A stretch of DNA of 64,000 nt from Achromobacter pestifer (GCF_902859625.1 NZ_CADIJX010000002.1:744001-808000), one strand, 5' to 3'. Shown: positions 48,036-57,169, counted from the stretch's first letter. The notes: generated by a model not told the origin, from the sequence alone. Made by a program: numbers and translations.

Positions 48036-48965
48036 ATGGATATCTTCATTCAACAACTGATTAACGGCGTCACGCTAGGCAGCGTGTACGCCCTGGTCGC
48101 CCTTGGCTACACCATGGTGTACGGCATCATCGGGCTGATCAATTTCGCGCATGGCGATGTCGTCATGATCGGTGCGATGGCGGCCACGACGATCGCCATT
48201 TCGCTGGTGGGCGGCGACCCTGGCGTGTCCGCTTTCGTGGTGCTGGGCGTGGGCCTGCTGGTGTCCGTGCCGTTGTGCATGGCGGTGGGCTGGACGGCCG
48301 AGCGCGTGGCCTACCGGCCGCTGCGCCGGGCGCCGCGCCTGGCCGCGCTGATCACGGCGATCGGCGTGTCCATCATCTTGCAGAACGTGGCCATGATGAG
48401 CTGGGGCCGCAATTACCTGAACTTCCCGCAGGTGCTGTCGCCGCACGTCTTCGAGTTTGCCGGTGCCCGCATGAGCAGCTTGCAGATCGCCATCGTGGTG
48501 ATCGCGGCCTTGATCATGGGCGGCCTGCTGGCCGTGGTGCACAAGACCCGCCTGGGCACGGCGATGCGCGCCACCGCGCAGAACCGTGAAGTGGCGGGCC
48601 TGATGGGCGTCAACATCAACACGGTGATTTCGGCGGCGTTCCTGATCGGATCGGCGCTGGCCGCCGTGGCAGGCATGATGGTCGCGACCTACTACGGCGT
48701 GTCGCAATACACGATGGGCTTCATGCTGGGCCTGAAAGCCTTCACGGCTGCCGTGCTGGGCGGCATCGGCAACATGGTGGGCGCGATGGCCGGCGGCTTG
48801 CTGCTGGGCATCATCGAATCGCTGGGTGCCGGTTATATCGGCGACCTGACCGGTGGGTTCCTGGGCAGCCATTACCAGGACGTCTTCGCGTTCTTCGTGC
48901 TGGTGCTGGTGCTGATCTTCCGTCCGTCCGGCCTGCTGGGCGAACGTGTGGGAGACCGCGCATGA
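48036..48965 (+). CDS. livH: Branched-chain amino acid ABC transporter permease LivH
   Basis: A 309-residue integral membrane protein with about eight helices, starting IFIQQLINGVTLGSVYALVALGYTMVYGI. LINFAHGDVVMIGA and VLGGIGNMVGAMAGGLLLGIIE are LivH signatures. It forms the translocation pore with LivM, whose ATG overlaps its stop by four bases (ATGA). Confidence 0.96.
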   Translation: MDIFIQQLINGVTLGSVYALVALGYTMVYGIIGLINFAHGDVVMIGAMAATTIAISLVGGDPGVSAFVVLGVGLLVSVPLCMAVGWTAERVAYRPLRRAPRLAALITAIGVSIILQNVAMMSWGRNYLNFPQVLSPHVFEFAGARMSSLQIAIVVIAALIMGGLLAVVHKTRLGTAMRATAQNREVAGLMGVNINTVISAAFLIGSALAAVAGMMVATYYGVSQYTMGFMLGLKAFTAAVLGGIGNMVGAMAGGLLLGIIESLGAGYIGDLTGGFLGSHYQDVFAFFVLVLVLIFRPSGLLGERVGDRA

Positions 48966-50050
48966 GCACCGCATTGAAGACCCGCGGGCTGTCGACCCGC
49001 AACCTGATCGGCATTGCGCTGATCGGCATTGTGCTGGCGGTGCTGCCCTTTGTGATCGGCATGGCCGGCCAGAGCTGGGTACGCATCCTGAACTTCGCGC
49101 TGCTGTACGTGATGTTGTCGCTGGGCCTGAACATCGTGGTGGGCTTTGCCGGCCTGCTGGACTTGGGCTATATCGCGTTTTACGCGGTGGGCGCCTATAC
49201 GTGGGCCTTGCTTGCGTCGCCGCACTTCGGGCTGCATCTGCCGTTCTGGGCGATCCTGCCGATCGCGCTGGCCGTGGCTTGCCTGTTCGGGGTGCTGCTG
49301 GGGGCGCCGACGCTGAAGCTGCGAGGGGACTATCTGGCCATCGTGACGCTGGGATTCGGGGAAATCATCCGAATTTTCCTGAACAACCTGAACGCGCCGA
49401 TCAACATCACCAACGGGCCGCAGGGCATCAACCGCATCGACACCTTCAAGGTGGGCGAGTTTGCGTTCGGGCGAACGGAAAGCTTGTTTGGCATGCGGTT
49501 CACCGGGCCAGAGAAGTACTACTACCTGCTGCTGGCTGTCACGCTGATCATTATCGTAGTGTGCGTGCGCTTGCAGAATTCACGCATCGGCCGTGCATGG
49601 GAAGCCATCCGCGAAGATGAGATTGCCGCCAAGGCAATGGGCATCAATACCCGCAACATCAAGCTGCTGGCATTCGCCATGGGGGCATCGTTCGGCGGCG
49701 TGGCTGGCGCCTTGTTCGCGTCGATGCAGGGCTTTGTCAGCCCCGAGAGCTTCTCGCTGATGGAATCGATCTCGATCCTGTGCATGGTGGTGCTGGGCGG
49801 CATGGGCCACATTCCGGGCGTGATCCTGGGCGCGCTGATTCTGGCGGCATTGCCGGAATTCCTGCGTGCGGTGGTGGAACCTGTCCAGCATATGGTGTTC
49901 GGCGCCGTGGTGCTGGACCCCGAGGGCATCCGCATGCTGCTGTTCGGCCTGGCGATGGTCTGCGTCATGTTGTTCCGGCCGGCGGGCCTGTGGCCGTCGG
50001 CGGTGCGCAAGCGCGAACTGGCCACCAAGGCGCAAGGAGGCGCGGCATGA
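48962..50050 (+). CDS. livM: Branched-chain amino acid ABC transporter permease LivM
   Basis: A 362-residue membrane protein, second pore subunit. LLDLGYIAFYAVGAYTWALLASP, LRGDYLAIVTLGFGEIIRIFLNN and the EAA-like IREDEIAAKAMGINTRNIKLLAFA are characteristic. It overlaps livH at the start and livG at the end by ATGA junctions, giving tight coupling. Confidence 0.96.
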   Translation: MSTALKTRGLSTRNLIGIALIGIVLAVLPFVIGMAGQSWVRILNFALLYVMLSLGLNIVVGFAGLLDLGYIAFYAVGAYTWALLASPHFGLHLPFWAILPIALAVACLFGVLLGAPTLKLRGDYLAIVTLGFGEIIRIFLNNLNAPINITNGPQGINRIDTFKVGEFAFGRTESLFGMRFTGPEKYYYLLLAVTLIIIVVCVRLQNSRIGRAWEAIREDEIAAKAMGINTRNIKLLAFAMGASFGGVAGALFASMQGFVSPESFSLMESISILCMVVLGGMGHIPGVILGALILAALPEFLRAVVEPVQHMVFGAVVLDPEGIRMLLFGLAMVCVMLFRPAGLWPSAVRKRELATKAQGGAA

Positions 50051-50847
50051 GCAAACTGCTGCAAGCCCAGGGACTGGGCAAACGCTTCGGCGGCCTGCAA
50101 GCCTTGTCGGATGTCAGTTTCGACATCGAGCAAGGCGAGATCTATGGCCTGATCGGCCCAAACGGGGCCGGCAAGACCACGCTGTTCAACGTGCTGACGG
50201 GTTTGTACATCCCGGAAGAGGGCAGCTGCACCTTCAACGGTGAATCCATGTCGGGCAAGAAGCCGCATGAAGTCGCCTTTGCCGGCCTGGCGCGCACCTT
50301 CCAGAACATCCGGCTGTTCGCCAACCTGAGCGCCATCGAGAACGTGATGATTGGCCGCCACGTGCGCACCAAGGCAGGCGTGTTGGGGGCGGTGCTGCGC
50401 ACGCGCGGCACGCGCGCCGAAGAGGCCGCCATCGAGGCGCGGGCGCAAGAACTGTTGGACTACGTCGGCATCGGCCATCGCGCCAATGACGTCGCGCGTT
50501 CGTTGCCTTATGGCGACCAGCGTCGCCTGGAGATCGCGCGCGCCTTGGCGACGGATCCCAAGCTATTGGCGCTGGATGAACCTGCCGCCGGCATGAATGC
50601 GTCGGAAACGGTGGTGCTGCGCAAGCTGGTCGAGAAGATCCGTGATGATGGCGTCACGGTGCTGCTGATCGAACACGACATGAAGCTGGTCATGGGGCTG
50701 TGCGACCGCGTGCTGGTGCTGGAATATGGCAAGGTGCTGGCAATGGGCAAGCCTGCGCAGGTGCAGCGCGATCCCAAGGTCATCGAAGCGTACCTGGGCG
50801 CTGGCGCGGCCCAGGACCCGCTGATTCACAAGGAGGCCTCGGCATGA
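50047..50847 (+). CDS. livG: Branched-chain amino acid ABC transporter ATP-binding protein LivG
   Basis: 266 residues. An ABC ATPase with Walker A GPNGAGKTT, Q-loop FAGLARTFQNIRLF, a degenerate signature around SLPYGDQRRLEIARAL and Walker B LLALDEPAAGMN. The YGDQRRLEIARAL form is typical of LivG. The ATG at 50047 overlaps the livM stop; the protein powers LivHM together with LivF. Confidence 0.96.
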   Translation: MSKLLQAQGLGKRFGGLQALSDVSFDIEQGEIYGLIGPNGAGKTTLFNVLTGLYIPEEGSCTFNGESMSGKKPHEVAFAGLARTFQNIRLFANLSAIENVMIGRHVRTKAGVLGAVLRTRGTRAEEAAIEARAQELLDYVGIGHRANDVARSLPYGDQRRLEIARALATDPKLLALDEPAAGMNASETVVLRKLVEKIRDDGVTVLLIEHDMKLVMGLCDRVLVLEYGKVLAMGKPAQVQRDPKVIEAYLGAGAAQDPLIHKEASA

Positions 50848-51575
50848 CCGCAGCATCCCAACCTTTATTGGAAATGCGCGGCCTGCAAGTTTCCTACGGC
50901 GGTATTCGTGCCGTGCGCGGGATTGACCTGCGCGTGGACGAAGGCGAGCTCGTGTGCCTGATCGGCGCCAACGGCGCTGGCAAGAGCACGACGTTGCGGG
51001 CCATCTGCGGCCTGGTGCCGCTGGCGGGCGGTGAAGTCGTCTATGGCGGGCATTCGATCGGCGGCCAGAAGTCGCATGAACTCGTCCGCAAGGGCCTGGT
51101 CATGGTGCCGGAAGGCCGTGGCATTTTTGGCCAGTTGACCATCGAGGAAAATCTGGCGATGGGCGCGTATATCCGTCGCGACGCAGCGCAGATCCGCCAG
51201 GACACCGATCGCGTCTTCACCTTGTTCCCCCGGTTGGCCGAACGCCGCAAGCAAGCAGCGGGCACGTTGTCCGGCGGCGAACAGCAGATGGTGGCGATGG
51301 GGCGCGCGATGATCGCGCGTCCGAAACTGCTGCTGCTGGACGAACCGTCGATGGGGCTGGCGCCCCTGATGGTCGAGAAGGTCTTCGAGGTGGTTCGCAC
51401 CATCGCCAGCGAAGGCGTCACGATCCTGCTGATCGAGCAGAACGCGAGACTGGCGCTGGAAAACAGCCATCGCGGCTACGTGATGGAGTCGGGTGAGATC
51501 ATCCTGTCCGGGCCCGCTGGCGACATGCTGCACGATCCCAAGGTGCGCGCGGCCTATCTTGGCGAGTCCGAGTAG
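50844..51575 (+). CDS. livF: Branched-chain amino acid ABC transporter ATP-binding protein LivF
   Basis: 243 residues. Walker A IGANGAGKST, signature LSGGEQQMVAMGRAMI, Walker B LLLDEPSMGLAPLMVEKVFEVV and His-loop LLIEQNARLALE, all intact. ATG 50844 overlaps livG (ATGA) and has an AAGGAGG site. Last gene of the liv operon; the palindromic element at 51661-51826 lies just downstream and may end the transcript. Confidence 0.96.
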   Translation: MTAASQPLLEMRGLQVSYGGIRAVRGIDLRVDEGELVCLIGANGAGKSTTLRAICGLVPLAGGEVVYGGHSIGGQKSHELVRKGLVMVPEGRGIFGQLTIEENLAMGAYIRRDAAQIRQDTDRVFTLFPRLAERRKQAAGTLSGGEQQMVAMGRAMIARPKLLLLDEPSMGLAPLMVEKVFEVVRTIASEGVTILLIEQNARLALENSHRGYVMESGEIILSGPAGDMLHDPKVRAAYLGESE

Positions 51576-51660
51576 GGCGCGGCGGATCTTGGGTGCGGGG
51601 CGGCAGGGCTTCGAGCTTGTGGATGCCCAGGTTCTTTAGCCGCCGAGGCTGCCCTGCGCC

Positions 51661-51826
51661 ATTCCGATGCTCGCCCCGGTGGGGCTGCGCTTCGGATGGC
51701 TCCGGGGTCCTCGGCTGACGGCCGCCTCATGCGTTGGTTTGAGACCCCGTTCACGGGAAAATGCCGTGAGCCGGTGGCCGGGCGGAGGGATCCGAAGCGC
51801 AGCCCCACCGGGGCGAGCATCGGAAT
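51661..51826. repeat. Long palindromic intergenic element with 37-bp perfect inverted repeat
   Basis: Arm 51661-51697 is the exact reverse complement of arm 51790-51826. The 92-bp interior has a shorter dyad TCACGG/CCGTGA near its middle. It fills most of the 328-bp gap between the convergent livF and CoA-transferase genes. It holds small open frames on both strands, but these simply read through the palindrome. It looks like a MITE/REP-like repeated element; copy number is unknown from one window. Confidence 0.75.
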
Positions 51827-51903
51827 CCCGCAGTCCGGCCATCGGCGACTTAAGAACACCGCCTCACAAAACCGACCGTCGGCAATGCTGCCAAAACAAA
51901 GCG

Positions 51904-53169
51904 CTAAGCCGGCGCGCGTTCACGGTCGACGGCCATGACCACGCCGTCCTCGATCAGTACGTTGATTTCCTGCTGGCCGTAGCCGAACTCTCCCAGGATC
52001 GCGATGGTGTCTTCGCCCAGCCTGGGCGCCGCGCGGTGGTATTGCGCGGGCGTGGCCGACAGCTTCACGGGCATGCCTACGGTGCGCACCTTGCCGGCCA
52101 CCGGGTGATCCTGTTCCACGACCATGCCGCGCGCCAGCGTCTGCGGATGCGACAGCGCCTGCGCGATCGAATGCACCGGGCCAGCGGGCACGCCAGCCTC
52201 GTCGAAAACGTCCAGCCATTCCTGCGCGCTGCGCGTCTCCAGGATGGCCGACATCTCTGCCACCAGTTCGTCGCGGTTATTCATGCGATCGCGGTTGCGG
52301 GCGTAGCGCGGATCGTCCAGCCACTCCGGCTTGCCCAGCGCTTGCGCGATGCGTTGCCAGTTCTTCTCGTTTGCGCCGCCGATGATGATCCAGTCGGTGC
52401 CCGTGGGGAATGCCTGGTAGGGCGCGCTCAACACATGCGCTGATCCGGTGGGGCCGGGCGACACGCCGCTGCCGAAGTAGATCGCGGCGTGCCAGTACAA
52501 CTGTTGTAGGCTGGCTTCCAGCAGCGAGGTTTCCACGATCTGGCCTTCGCCGGTGCGCTGCTTGTGCTGATACGCCGCCAGCACCCCAAACGCCGCTAGC
52601 AGGCCCGCATTGATGTCGGCTACCGAATTCCCCGTGCGCAGGGGCGGCCCACCGGGTTCGCCGGTAATGGCCATCAGGCCGGAGAAGCCCTGCGCGACCA
52701 GATCGAACCCGCCTTTATCGGCATAGGGGCCGGTGGTGCCATATCCCGACACGGCGCAATAGATCAGACCCGGGTTTTCCTTGCGCAGCGTGTCATAGCC
52801 CAGGCCCAGCTTTTCCATCGTGCCTTTGCGGAAGTTCTCGGTGACGACATCGGCGTCCCGGATCATCCGAAGCAATACCTTCTTGCCTTCGGGGTGCTTC
52901 AAGTCCAGCGCGATGGCGCGCTTGTTGCGGTTGAGCATCAGGTAGGGCGCCGAGATGCCATTGATCTGCGGATCGCGATACTGGCGGGAGTCGTCACCGC
53001 CGTCGATCTTTTCGACCTTGATCACGTCGGCGCCCAGATCGGCCAGCATCATGCCGCAGGTGGGGCCGGCCATGATCTGCGACAGTTCGATCACGCGCAT
53101 GCCGGCCAGCGCGCCGGCGGGCGCATCGGATGGCGAGGTGGGCGAGGGGCCATGGGTGTCGTTATGCAT
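51904..53169 (-). CDS. CaiB/BaiF family (family III) CoA-transferase
   Basis: 421 residues. Family III transferases move CoA between carboxylic acids through an aspartyl-CoA intermediate. LAGMRVIELSQIMAGPTCGMMLADLGADVIKVE and LDLKHPEGKKVL are the family N-terminus, and Asp156 in DKGGFDLVAQGFSGLM is the expected catalytic residue. Closest in style to succinyl-CoA:acid transferases. It is the last gene of the leftward Bug - crotonase - CoA-transferase operon, starting 20 bp after the crotonase stop, so it probably activates the acid captured by the Bug receptor. Confidence 0.92.
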   Translation of the reverse strand: MHNDTHGPSPTSPSDAPAGALAGMRVIELSQIMAGPTCGMMLADLGADVIKVEKIDGGDDSRQYRDPQINGISAPYLMLNRNKRAIALDLKHPEGKKVLLRMIRDADVVTENFRKGTMEKLGLGYDTLRKENPGLIYCAVSGYGTTGPYADKGGFDLVAQGFSGLMAITGEPGGPPLRTGNSVADINAGLLAAFGVLAAYQHKQRTGEGQIVETSLLEASLQQLYWHAAIYFGSGVSPGPTGSAHVLSAPYQAFPTGTDWIIIGGANEKNWQRIAQALGKPEWLDDPRYARNRDRMNNRDELVAEMSAILETRSAQEWLDVFDEAGVPAGPVHSIAQALSHPQTLARGMVVEQDHPVAGKVRTVGMPVKLSATPAQYHRAAPRLGEDTIAILGEFGYGQQEINVLIEDGVVMAVDRERAPA

Positions 53170-53189
53170 GCATGTTCCTTGATCTGCGA

Positions 53190-53990
53190 TCAGCGGCCGC
53201 TGAATTGCGGCTTGGCCTTGGCCAGGAAGGCGCGGTAGCCCGCGCGGAAGTCCTCGGTGTCGAAGCAGTCGAACGCTTCGTCGCGATCGGCATCGCTCAG
53301 TGCTTTGCCTTGGATGAGGTTGCGGACGAACTTCTTGTGCCAGCGGGCCACCAGGGGCGCCCCGTCGGCGATGCGGCGCGCGGCAGCCTGCGCTTGCGCT
53401 TGGACCTGATCGTCCGGCACCACGCGCGTGACCACACCCAGGCGCAAGGCTTCGGTGGCGTCGAAGATGGTCCCTTCAAGCAGCACTTGCAGCGCGACCG
53501 TCGGCCCGACCAGGCGTACCAGCGGTGCCAGCTCCGAGTAGGACATCACCAGGCCCAGGTTCTTGATCGGGACGCCGAACCGCGAGCTTTCGCCGCAGAT
53601 GCGCAGGTCGGCCAGACTGGCGATTTCCATTCCGCCCCCCACGCAGATGCCATGTATCTGCGCGACCACTGGGTGACGGCAGCCGCCGATGGCCTCGATC
53701 GTGCGGCGCATGACGGCGCCGTACTCCACGGCTTGCCGCTTGTTGCTGCGTGCGGTTTCGAATTCGCTGATGTCGTTGCCGGGCGAAAAGGCTTTCTCGC
53801 CCGCCCCGCGCAGCACCACGCAGCGCACGCTGTCGTCGCGATCCAGTTCCAGGAAGGTGTCGCCAAGCAGGCGCCAGCCGTCGATGGTGAAGGCATTGAG
53901 CTTTTCGGGCCGGTTCAGCACCACGGTCACGATATCGTCGTCGCGTTGCAGCAGGATGGGCGAGGAGTCGGAGGTAGAGGTAGCGCTCAT
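53190..53990 (-). CDS. Enoyl-CoA hydratase/isomerase (crotonase) family protein
   Basis: 266 residues with a crotonase fold. VTVVLNRPEKLNAFTIDG begins the domain, and the oxyanion-hole segments KAFSPGNDISEF and IHGICVGGGMEIASLADLRI are present. However, the two glutamates of classical hydratases appear to be missing: the FGxPE position reads FGVPIK, and the MExVLTG position reads LQVLLEG. It may therefore be an isomerase, decarboxylase or hydrolase of the superfamily. It lies between the Bug receptor and the CoA-transferase in one operon and should act on the CoA ester formed. ATG 53990 follows AAAGGA. Confidence 0.9.
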   Translation of the reverse strand: MSATSTSDSSPILLQRDDDIVTVVLNRPEKLNAFTIDGWRLLGDTFLELDRDDSVRCVVLRGAGEKAFSPGNDISEFETARSNKRQAVEYGAVMRRTIEAIGGCRHPVVAQIHGICVGGGMEIASLADLRICGESSRFGVPIKNLGLVMSYSELAPLVRLVGPTVALQVLLEGTIFDATEALRLGVVTRVVPDDQVQAQAQAAARRIADGAPLVARWHKKFVRNLIQGKALSDADRDEAFDCFDTEDFRAGYRAFLAKAKPQFSGR

Positions 53991-54035
53991 GGTGTTCCTT
54001 TGGTCAGGTGCGGGAGGCGTTCCTCCCGCCGGGGA

Positions 54036-55031
54036 TTACTGTTTCGTCAGCCCCAGGCTGGCGGTGAGCTTGCCGTACTTGGTCCATTCGTCCTGCACGT
54101 AGGCAGCGAACGCCGCTGGGGTTTGCGGCCCGCCGCCCAGGTCCATGCCCTGGTCGGCCAGCTTGGAGGCGATCTCGGGGTCAGCCAGGGTTTGGGCCAG
54201 GGCCCGGTCCAGCTTGTCCATGATCGGGCGGGGCAGCTTGGCCGGGGCCAGCACGGCGTACCACTGCACGATATCCAGGCCCTTGATGCCGGATTCGGCC
54301 AGGGTTGGCACGTCGGGCAGCCGCTTGCTGCGTTCGGCGCTGGTCACCGCAAGAGGACGCAGCTTGCCGGCCTGGATCTGGTTGATCGCGCCGGGCAGCG
54401 TGTCGAAGTTCATGTCCACGCTGCCGCCCAGCAGATCGGTCATGGCCTGGCCGCTGCCTTTGTAGGGAACGTGTTCCATGGAAACACCGGCGATCTGCGA
54501 AAAACGCGCCGCGCTCAGGTGTTGAGGGCTGCCCATGCCTGACGAGGCGTAGAGCAATTGCTTGGGTTTGGCGCGGGCGTCGTCCACCAGGTTCTGGACG
54601 GTGGCGTAGCGGTGCTTGGCGGGGTTCACGACCAGCACATTGGGCACCGAACCGATGTAGCGCACCGCGGTGAAATCCCGGATGGGGTCGATGCTGGATT
54701 GCACGACATAGGGCGCCGCCACCGTGGACTGCATATTGGCGAGCAGCAGCGTGTAGCCGTCGGGCTCGGCCTTTGCCACGAAGTCAGCGGCAATCAGGCC
54801 GGACGCGCCCGGCTTGTTCTCGACCACGACCTGCTGGCCCAGCAAGGTGGACAGGCGCACGGAAAGGATGCGGGCCGATACGTCGGTGCCGCCGCCCGGC
54901 ACGAAACCGACAACCAGGCGGATGGGGCGTTCCGGCCACTTGGCCGGGTCTTGCGCCACGGCGGGGCTGGCGGCGGTCAGGCTGGCGGCTATCGCCAGCG
55001 CGCCCGTCCAGGCGCGAGCATGCTTGTTCAT
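54036..55031 (-). CDS. Bug-family tripartite tricarboxylate transporter receptor
   Basis: A 331-residue exported solute receptor. The signal peptide ends in SPAVAQ (about residue 27), followed by IRLVVGFVPGGGTDVSARILS, EPDGYTLLLANMQ and HVPYKGSGQAMTDLLGG. ATG 55031 follows AAGGAGACTCC. It heads the leftward operon with the crotonase and CoA-transferase genes, and is divergent from a GntR regulator, with a TGGTATACCA palindrome between. The third Bug protein in the window, again without TctAB. Confidence 0.94.
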   Translation of the reverse strand: MNKHARAWTGALAIAASLTAASPAVAQDPAKWPERPIRLVVGFVPGGGTDVSARILSVRLSTLLGQQVVVENKPGASGLIAADFVAKAEPDGYTLLLANMQSTVAAPYVVQSSIDPIRDFTAVRYIGSVPNVLVVNPAKHRYATVQNLVDDARAKPKQLLYASSGMGSPQHLSAARFSQIAGVSMEHVPYKGSGQAMTDLLGGSVDMNFDTLPGAINQIQAGKLRPLAVTSAERSKRLPDVPTLAESGIKGLDIVQWYAVLAPAKLPRPIMDKLDRALAQTLADPEIASKLADQGMDLGGGPQTPAAFAAYVQDEWTKYGKLTASLGLTKQ

Positions 55032-55111
55032 ATGGAGTCTCCTTGGTGGATGAGGCCTGCCCAGGTGTTGCTTGATTTATGATTGGGTCAGGTTGGTATT
55101 CCTTTGGTGTT

Positions 55112-55121
55112 TGGTATACCA
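55112..55121. promoter_or_regulatory. GntR-type operator palindrome
   Basis: TGGTATACCA, a perfect 10-bp palindrome, with a further half-site TTGGTATT at 55093-55100, in the 128-bp divergent spacer between the Bug gene and the GntR gene. The sequence resembles sites of FCD-type regulators. Confidence 0.6.
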
Positions 55122-55159
55122 GATACAAAAATAATCGATGTCGCGAGCGTGAACAACCC

Positions 55160-55867
55160 ATGGCTAACCCTGAAAGCCCGATACCGGATGCGTCCGTCCC
55201 TGATTTGGCGATCCACCATCCGACCCTTCCTGCGGTCGTCGCCGAGCGGCTGCGGCAACTGATCATCGACGGCACGCTGAAGCCCGGCACCTGGCTCAAT
55301 GAGCGGGATCTATGCGATCAGTTGAAGATTTCGCGCACGCCGCTGCGCGAGGCCTACCGGATGTTGGCCTCGGATGGCTTGGTGGCGCTGCAACCCAAGC
55401 GCGGGGCGATGGTGATTGAGCTGTCGGCCGAAGACATCGAGAATATTTTCGATGTGCTGTCCGTGCTGGAGGGATTGGCGGTGCGTAGCGCCGCCGAGCG
55501 CGCATCCGAGGCCGAGCTTGGCCAGATTGCGCACTTGCATGCGCAGATGCTTGAAAACTACGAGAAGCGGGATATCCGCGCGTACTTCGCGGCCAGCATG
55601 GGCACGCATATCGCGATCAACCGCGCGGCGCATAATCCGGCGCTGACGCAGTCGTATGACCGGTTGAACCTACAGGTCCAGGCCTTGCGGTACAAGTCCA
55701 ACTTTGACCTCGACGAATGGACGACCGCAGTCGCGGATCACGAGGCTTTCGTGCAGGCACTGATGGCGCGCGACGGCAAACGCGCCGAAACGCTGATCCG
55801 CAAGCATGTGGGCGGCAAGAAGGCGTACAACCTTCGTGGCCGCCCGGGCGCCGCGGTCAAACCCTGA
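55160..55867 (+). CDS. GntR-family transcriptional regulator, FCD subfamily
   Basis: 235 residues. A winged helix at about 20-90 (LIIDGTLKPGTWLNERDLCDQLKISRTPLREAYRMLASDGLV in pieces) and an FCD domain with FDVLSVLEGLAVRSAAER, His residues in MGTHIAINRAAHN and DHEAFVQALMARDG. ATG 55160 is chosen; the upstream extension would cross the promoter. It is divergent from the Bug-crotonase-CoA-transferase operon and probably represses it, using the palindrome at 55112. It converges with the MFS gene, 15 bp apart, without a visible terminator. Confidence 0.92.
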   Translation: MANPESPIPDASVPDLAIHHPTLPAVVAERLRQLIIDGTLKPGTWLNERDLCDQLKISRTPLREAYRMLASDGLVALQPKRGAMVIELSAEDIENIFDVLSVLEGLAVRSAAERASEAELGQIAHLHAQMLENYEKRDIRAYFAASMGTHIAINRAAHNPALTQSYDRLNLQVQALRYKSNFDLDEWTTAVADHEAFVQALMARDGKRAETLIRKHVGGKKAYNLRGRPGAAVKP

Positions 55868-55882
55868 ACAAGCTCGCCCCGT

Positions 55883-57169
55883 TCAGGCAGGTTGCGCCAC
55901 CACGGCGGGCTTCCTGCCGATCCTGAGTGCCATCACGGCGGCGATCAGGCCGGTGGCGCCGGAAATCACGAAGGCCATCAGGTAGCTGCCTTGCGCTTCG
56001 CGGATGGCGCCAGCCATCCAGGCGGCGCTGGCGGCGCCCAATTGGTGGCCGGCGACGATCCAGCCGAACACAATCGCCGAGTCGCGCTCGCCGAAGGCTT
56101 CCGTCGTCAGGCGCAGCGTGGGCGGCACGGTGGCGATCCAGTCCAGACCGAAGAAGATCGCGAAGATCGACAGGCTGAAGAACGAGAAGTCAGAATAGGG
56201 CAGGTAGATCAACGATAGGCCGCGCAGCGCGTAGTAGACGAAGAGCAGCTTGCGCGGATCGTAGCGGTCAGTCAGCCAGCCCGAAGCCGTCGTGCCCACC
56301 AGATCGAAAATGCCCATCAGCGCCAACAACCCGGCCGCTTGCACTTCAATCATGCCGTGGTCTCCGCACAACGCGATCAGGTGGGTGCCGACCAAGCCAT
56401 TGGTGGTGAAGCCGCAGATGAAGAAGGTCCCGAACAAGAACCAGAATGTGGGGGTCTTGGAGGCACGCGCCAGGGCGCCGAAGGTGGCCGCCACCATGCC
56501 GGTGCGCGGTGCGACGGGGGCGGGCACGGCATGCGGATCGCTGCCGTAGGGAACGAGACCCACGCTGGACGGGCGGTCAGGCACCAGCCACCAGGCCAGC
56601 GGTACCAAGGCGGCAGCGGCGGCCGCCACGGTCCAGACGACCAGCGTCCAATCGCCAGATGAGGCAAGCTTGGCCAAGACGGGCAGGAAGACCAACGTGC
56701 CGCTGGCGGTGCTGGCGGTCAGAAGACCCATCATCAGGCCGCGATTCTTGGTGAACCAGCGGTTCACGATCGTGGCGCCCAACACGGAGGCCACGGCACC
56801 GGAGCTAAGGCCCGAGAACACACCCCAGGTCATCAGCAGATGCCAGGGTTCGGTCATGTAGGCGCTGACGGCGCTGGAGGCAGACATCAGGACTAGCGCA
56901 CTGATCAGAACGCGGCGCAGCCCGAAGCGTTCCATCGCGGCCGCGGCAAACGGACCCACCAGCCCATACAGGAATATCCCAACCGCTGCCGCGAACGAGA
57001 TCGAGCTTCGGCTCCAGCCGAACGCCTCTTCCAGTGGCACCAGCAAGACGCTGGGCGACGAGCGCAAACCAGCGGATACCAGCAGGGAGACAAAGATCAC
57101 CGCGACCACGACGAATGCGTATTTTTGGCCGGTGTGCCGGAACGGATAAGGAGGGTGGGCTATACTCAT
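55883..57169 (-). CDS. Major facilitator superfamily transporter
   Basis: 428 residues with about 12 membrane helices; a charged loop MERFGLRRVLI after helix 2 and TDRYDPRKLLF mid-protein are the MFS motif-A places. The style resembles oxalate/formate and monocarboxylate-type carriers. ATG 57169 is the only reasonable start but has no ribosome site; it lies at the edge of a perfect 20-bp repeat which also forms the operator, so repressor binding would cover the initiation region. Substrate unknown; it is presumably controlled by the divergent TetR. Confidence 0.9.
   Translation of the reverse strand: MSIAHPPYPFRHTGQKYAFVVVAVIFVSLLVSAGLRSSPSVLLVPLEEAFGWSRSSISFAAAVGIFLYGLVGPFAAAAMERFGLRRVLISALVLMSASSAVSAYMTEPWHLLMTWGVFSGLSSGAVASVLGATIVNRWFTKNRGLMMGLLTASTASGTLVFLPVLAKLASSGDWTLVVWTVAAAAAALVPLAWWLVPDRPSSVGLVPYGSDPHAVPAPVAPRTGMVAATFGALARASKTPTFWFLFGTFFICGFTTNGLVGTHLIALCGDHGMIEVQAAGLLALMGIFDLVGTTASGWLTDRYDPRKLLFVYYALRGLSLIYLPYSDFSFFSLSIFAIFFGLDWIATVPPTLRLTTEAFGERDSAIVFGWIVAGHQLGAASAAWMAGAIREAQGSYLMAFVISGATGLIAAVMALRIGRKPAVVAQPA

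Noticed and set aside
51667-52443. A 258-codon plus-strand frame starting inside the inverted-repeat element
   Set aside because: It runs antisense into the CoA-transferase gene; the start lies in the palindrome and there is no supporting ribosome site.
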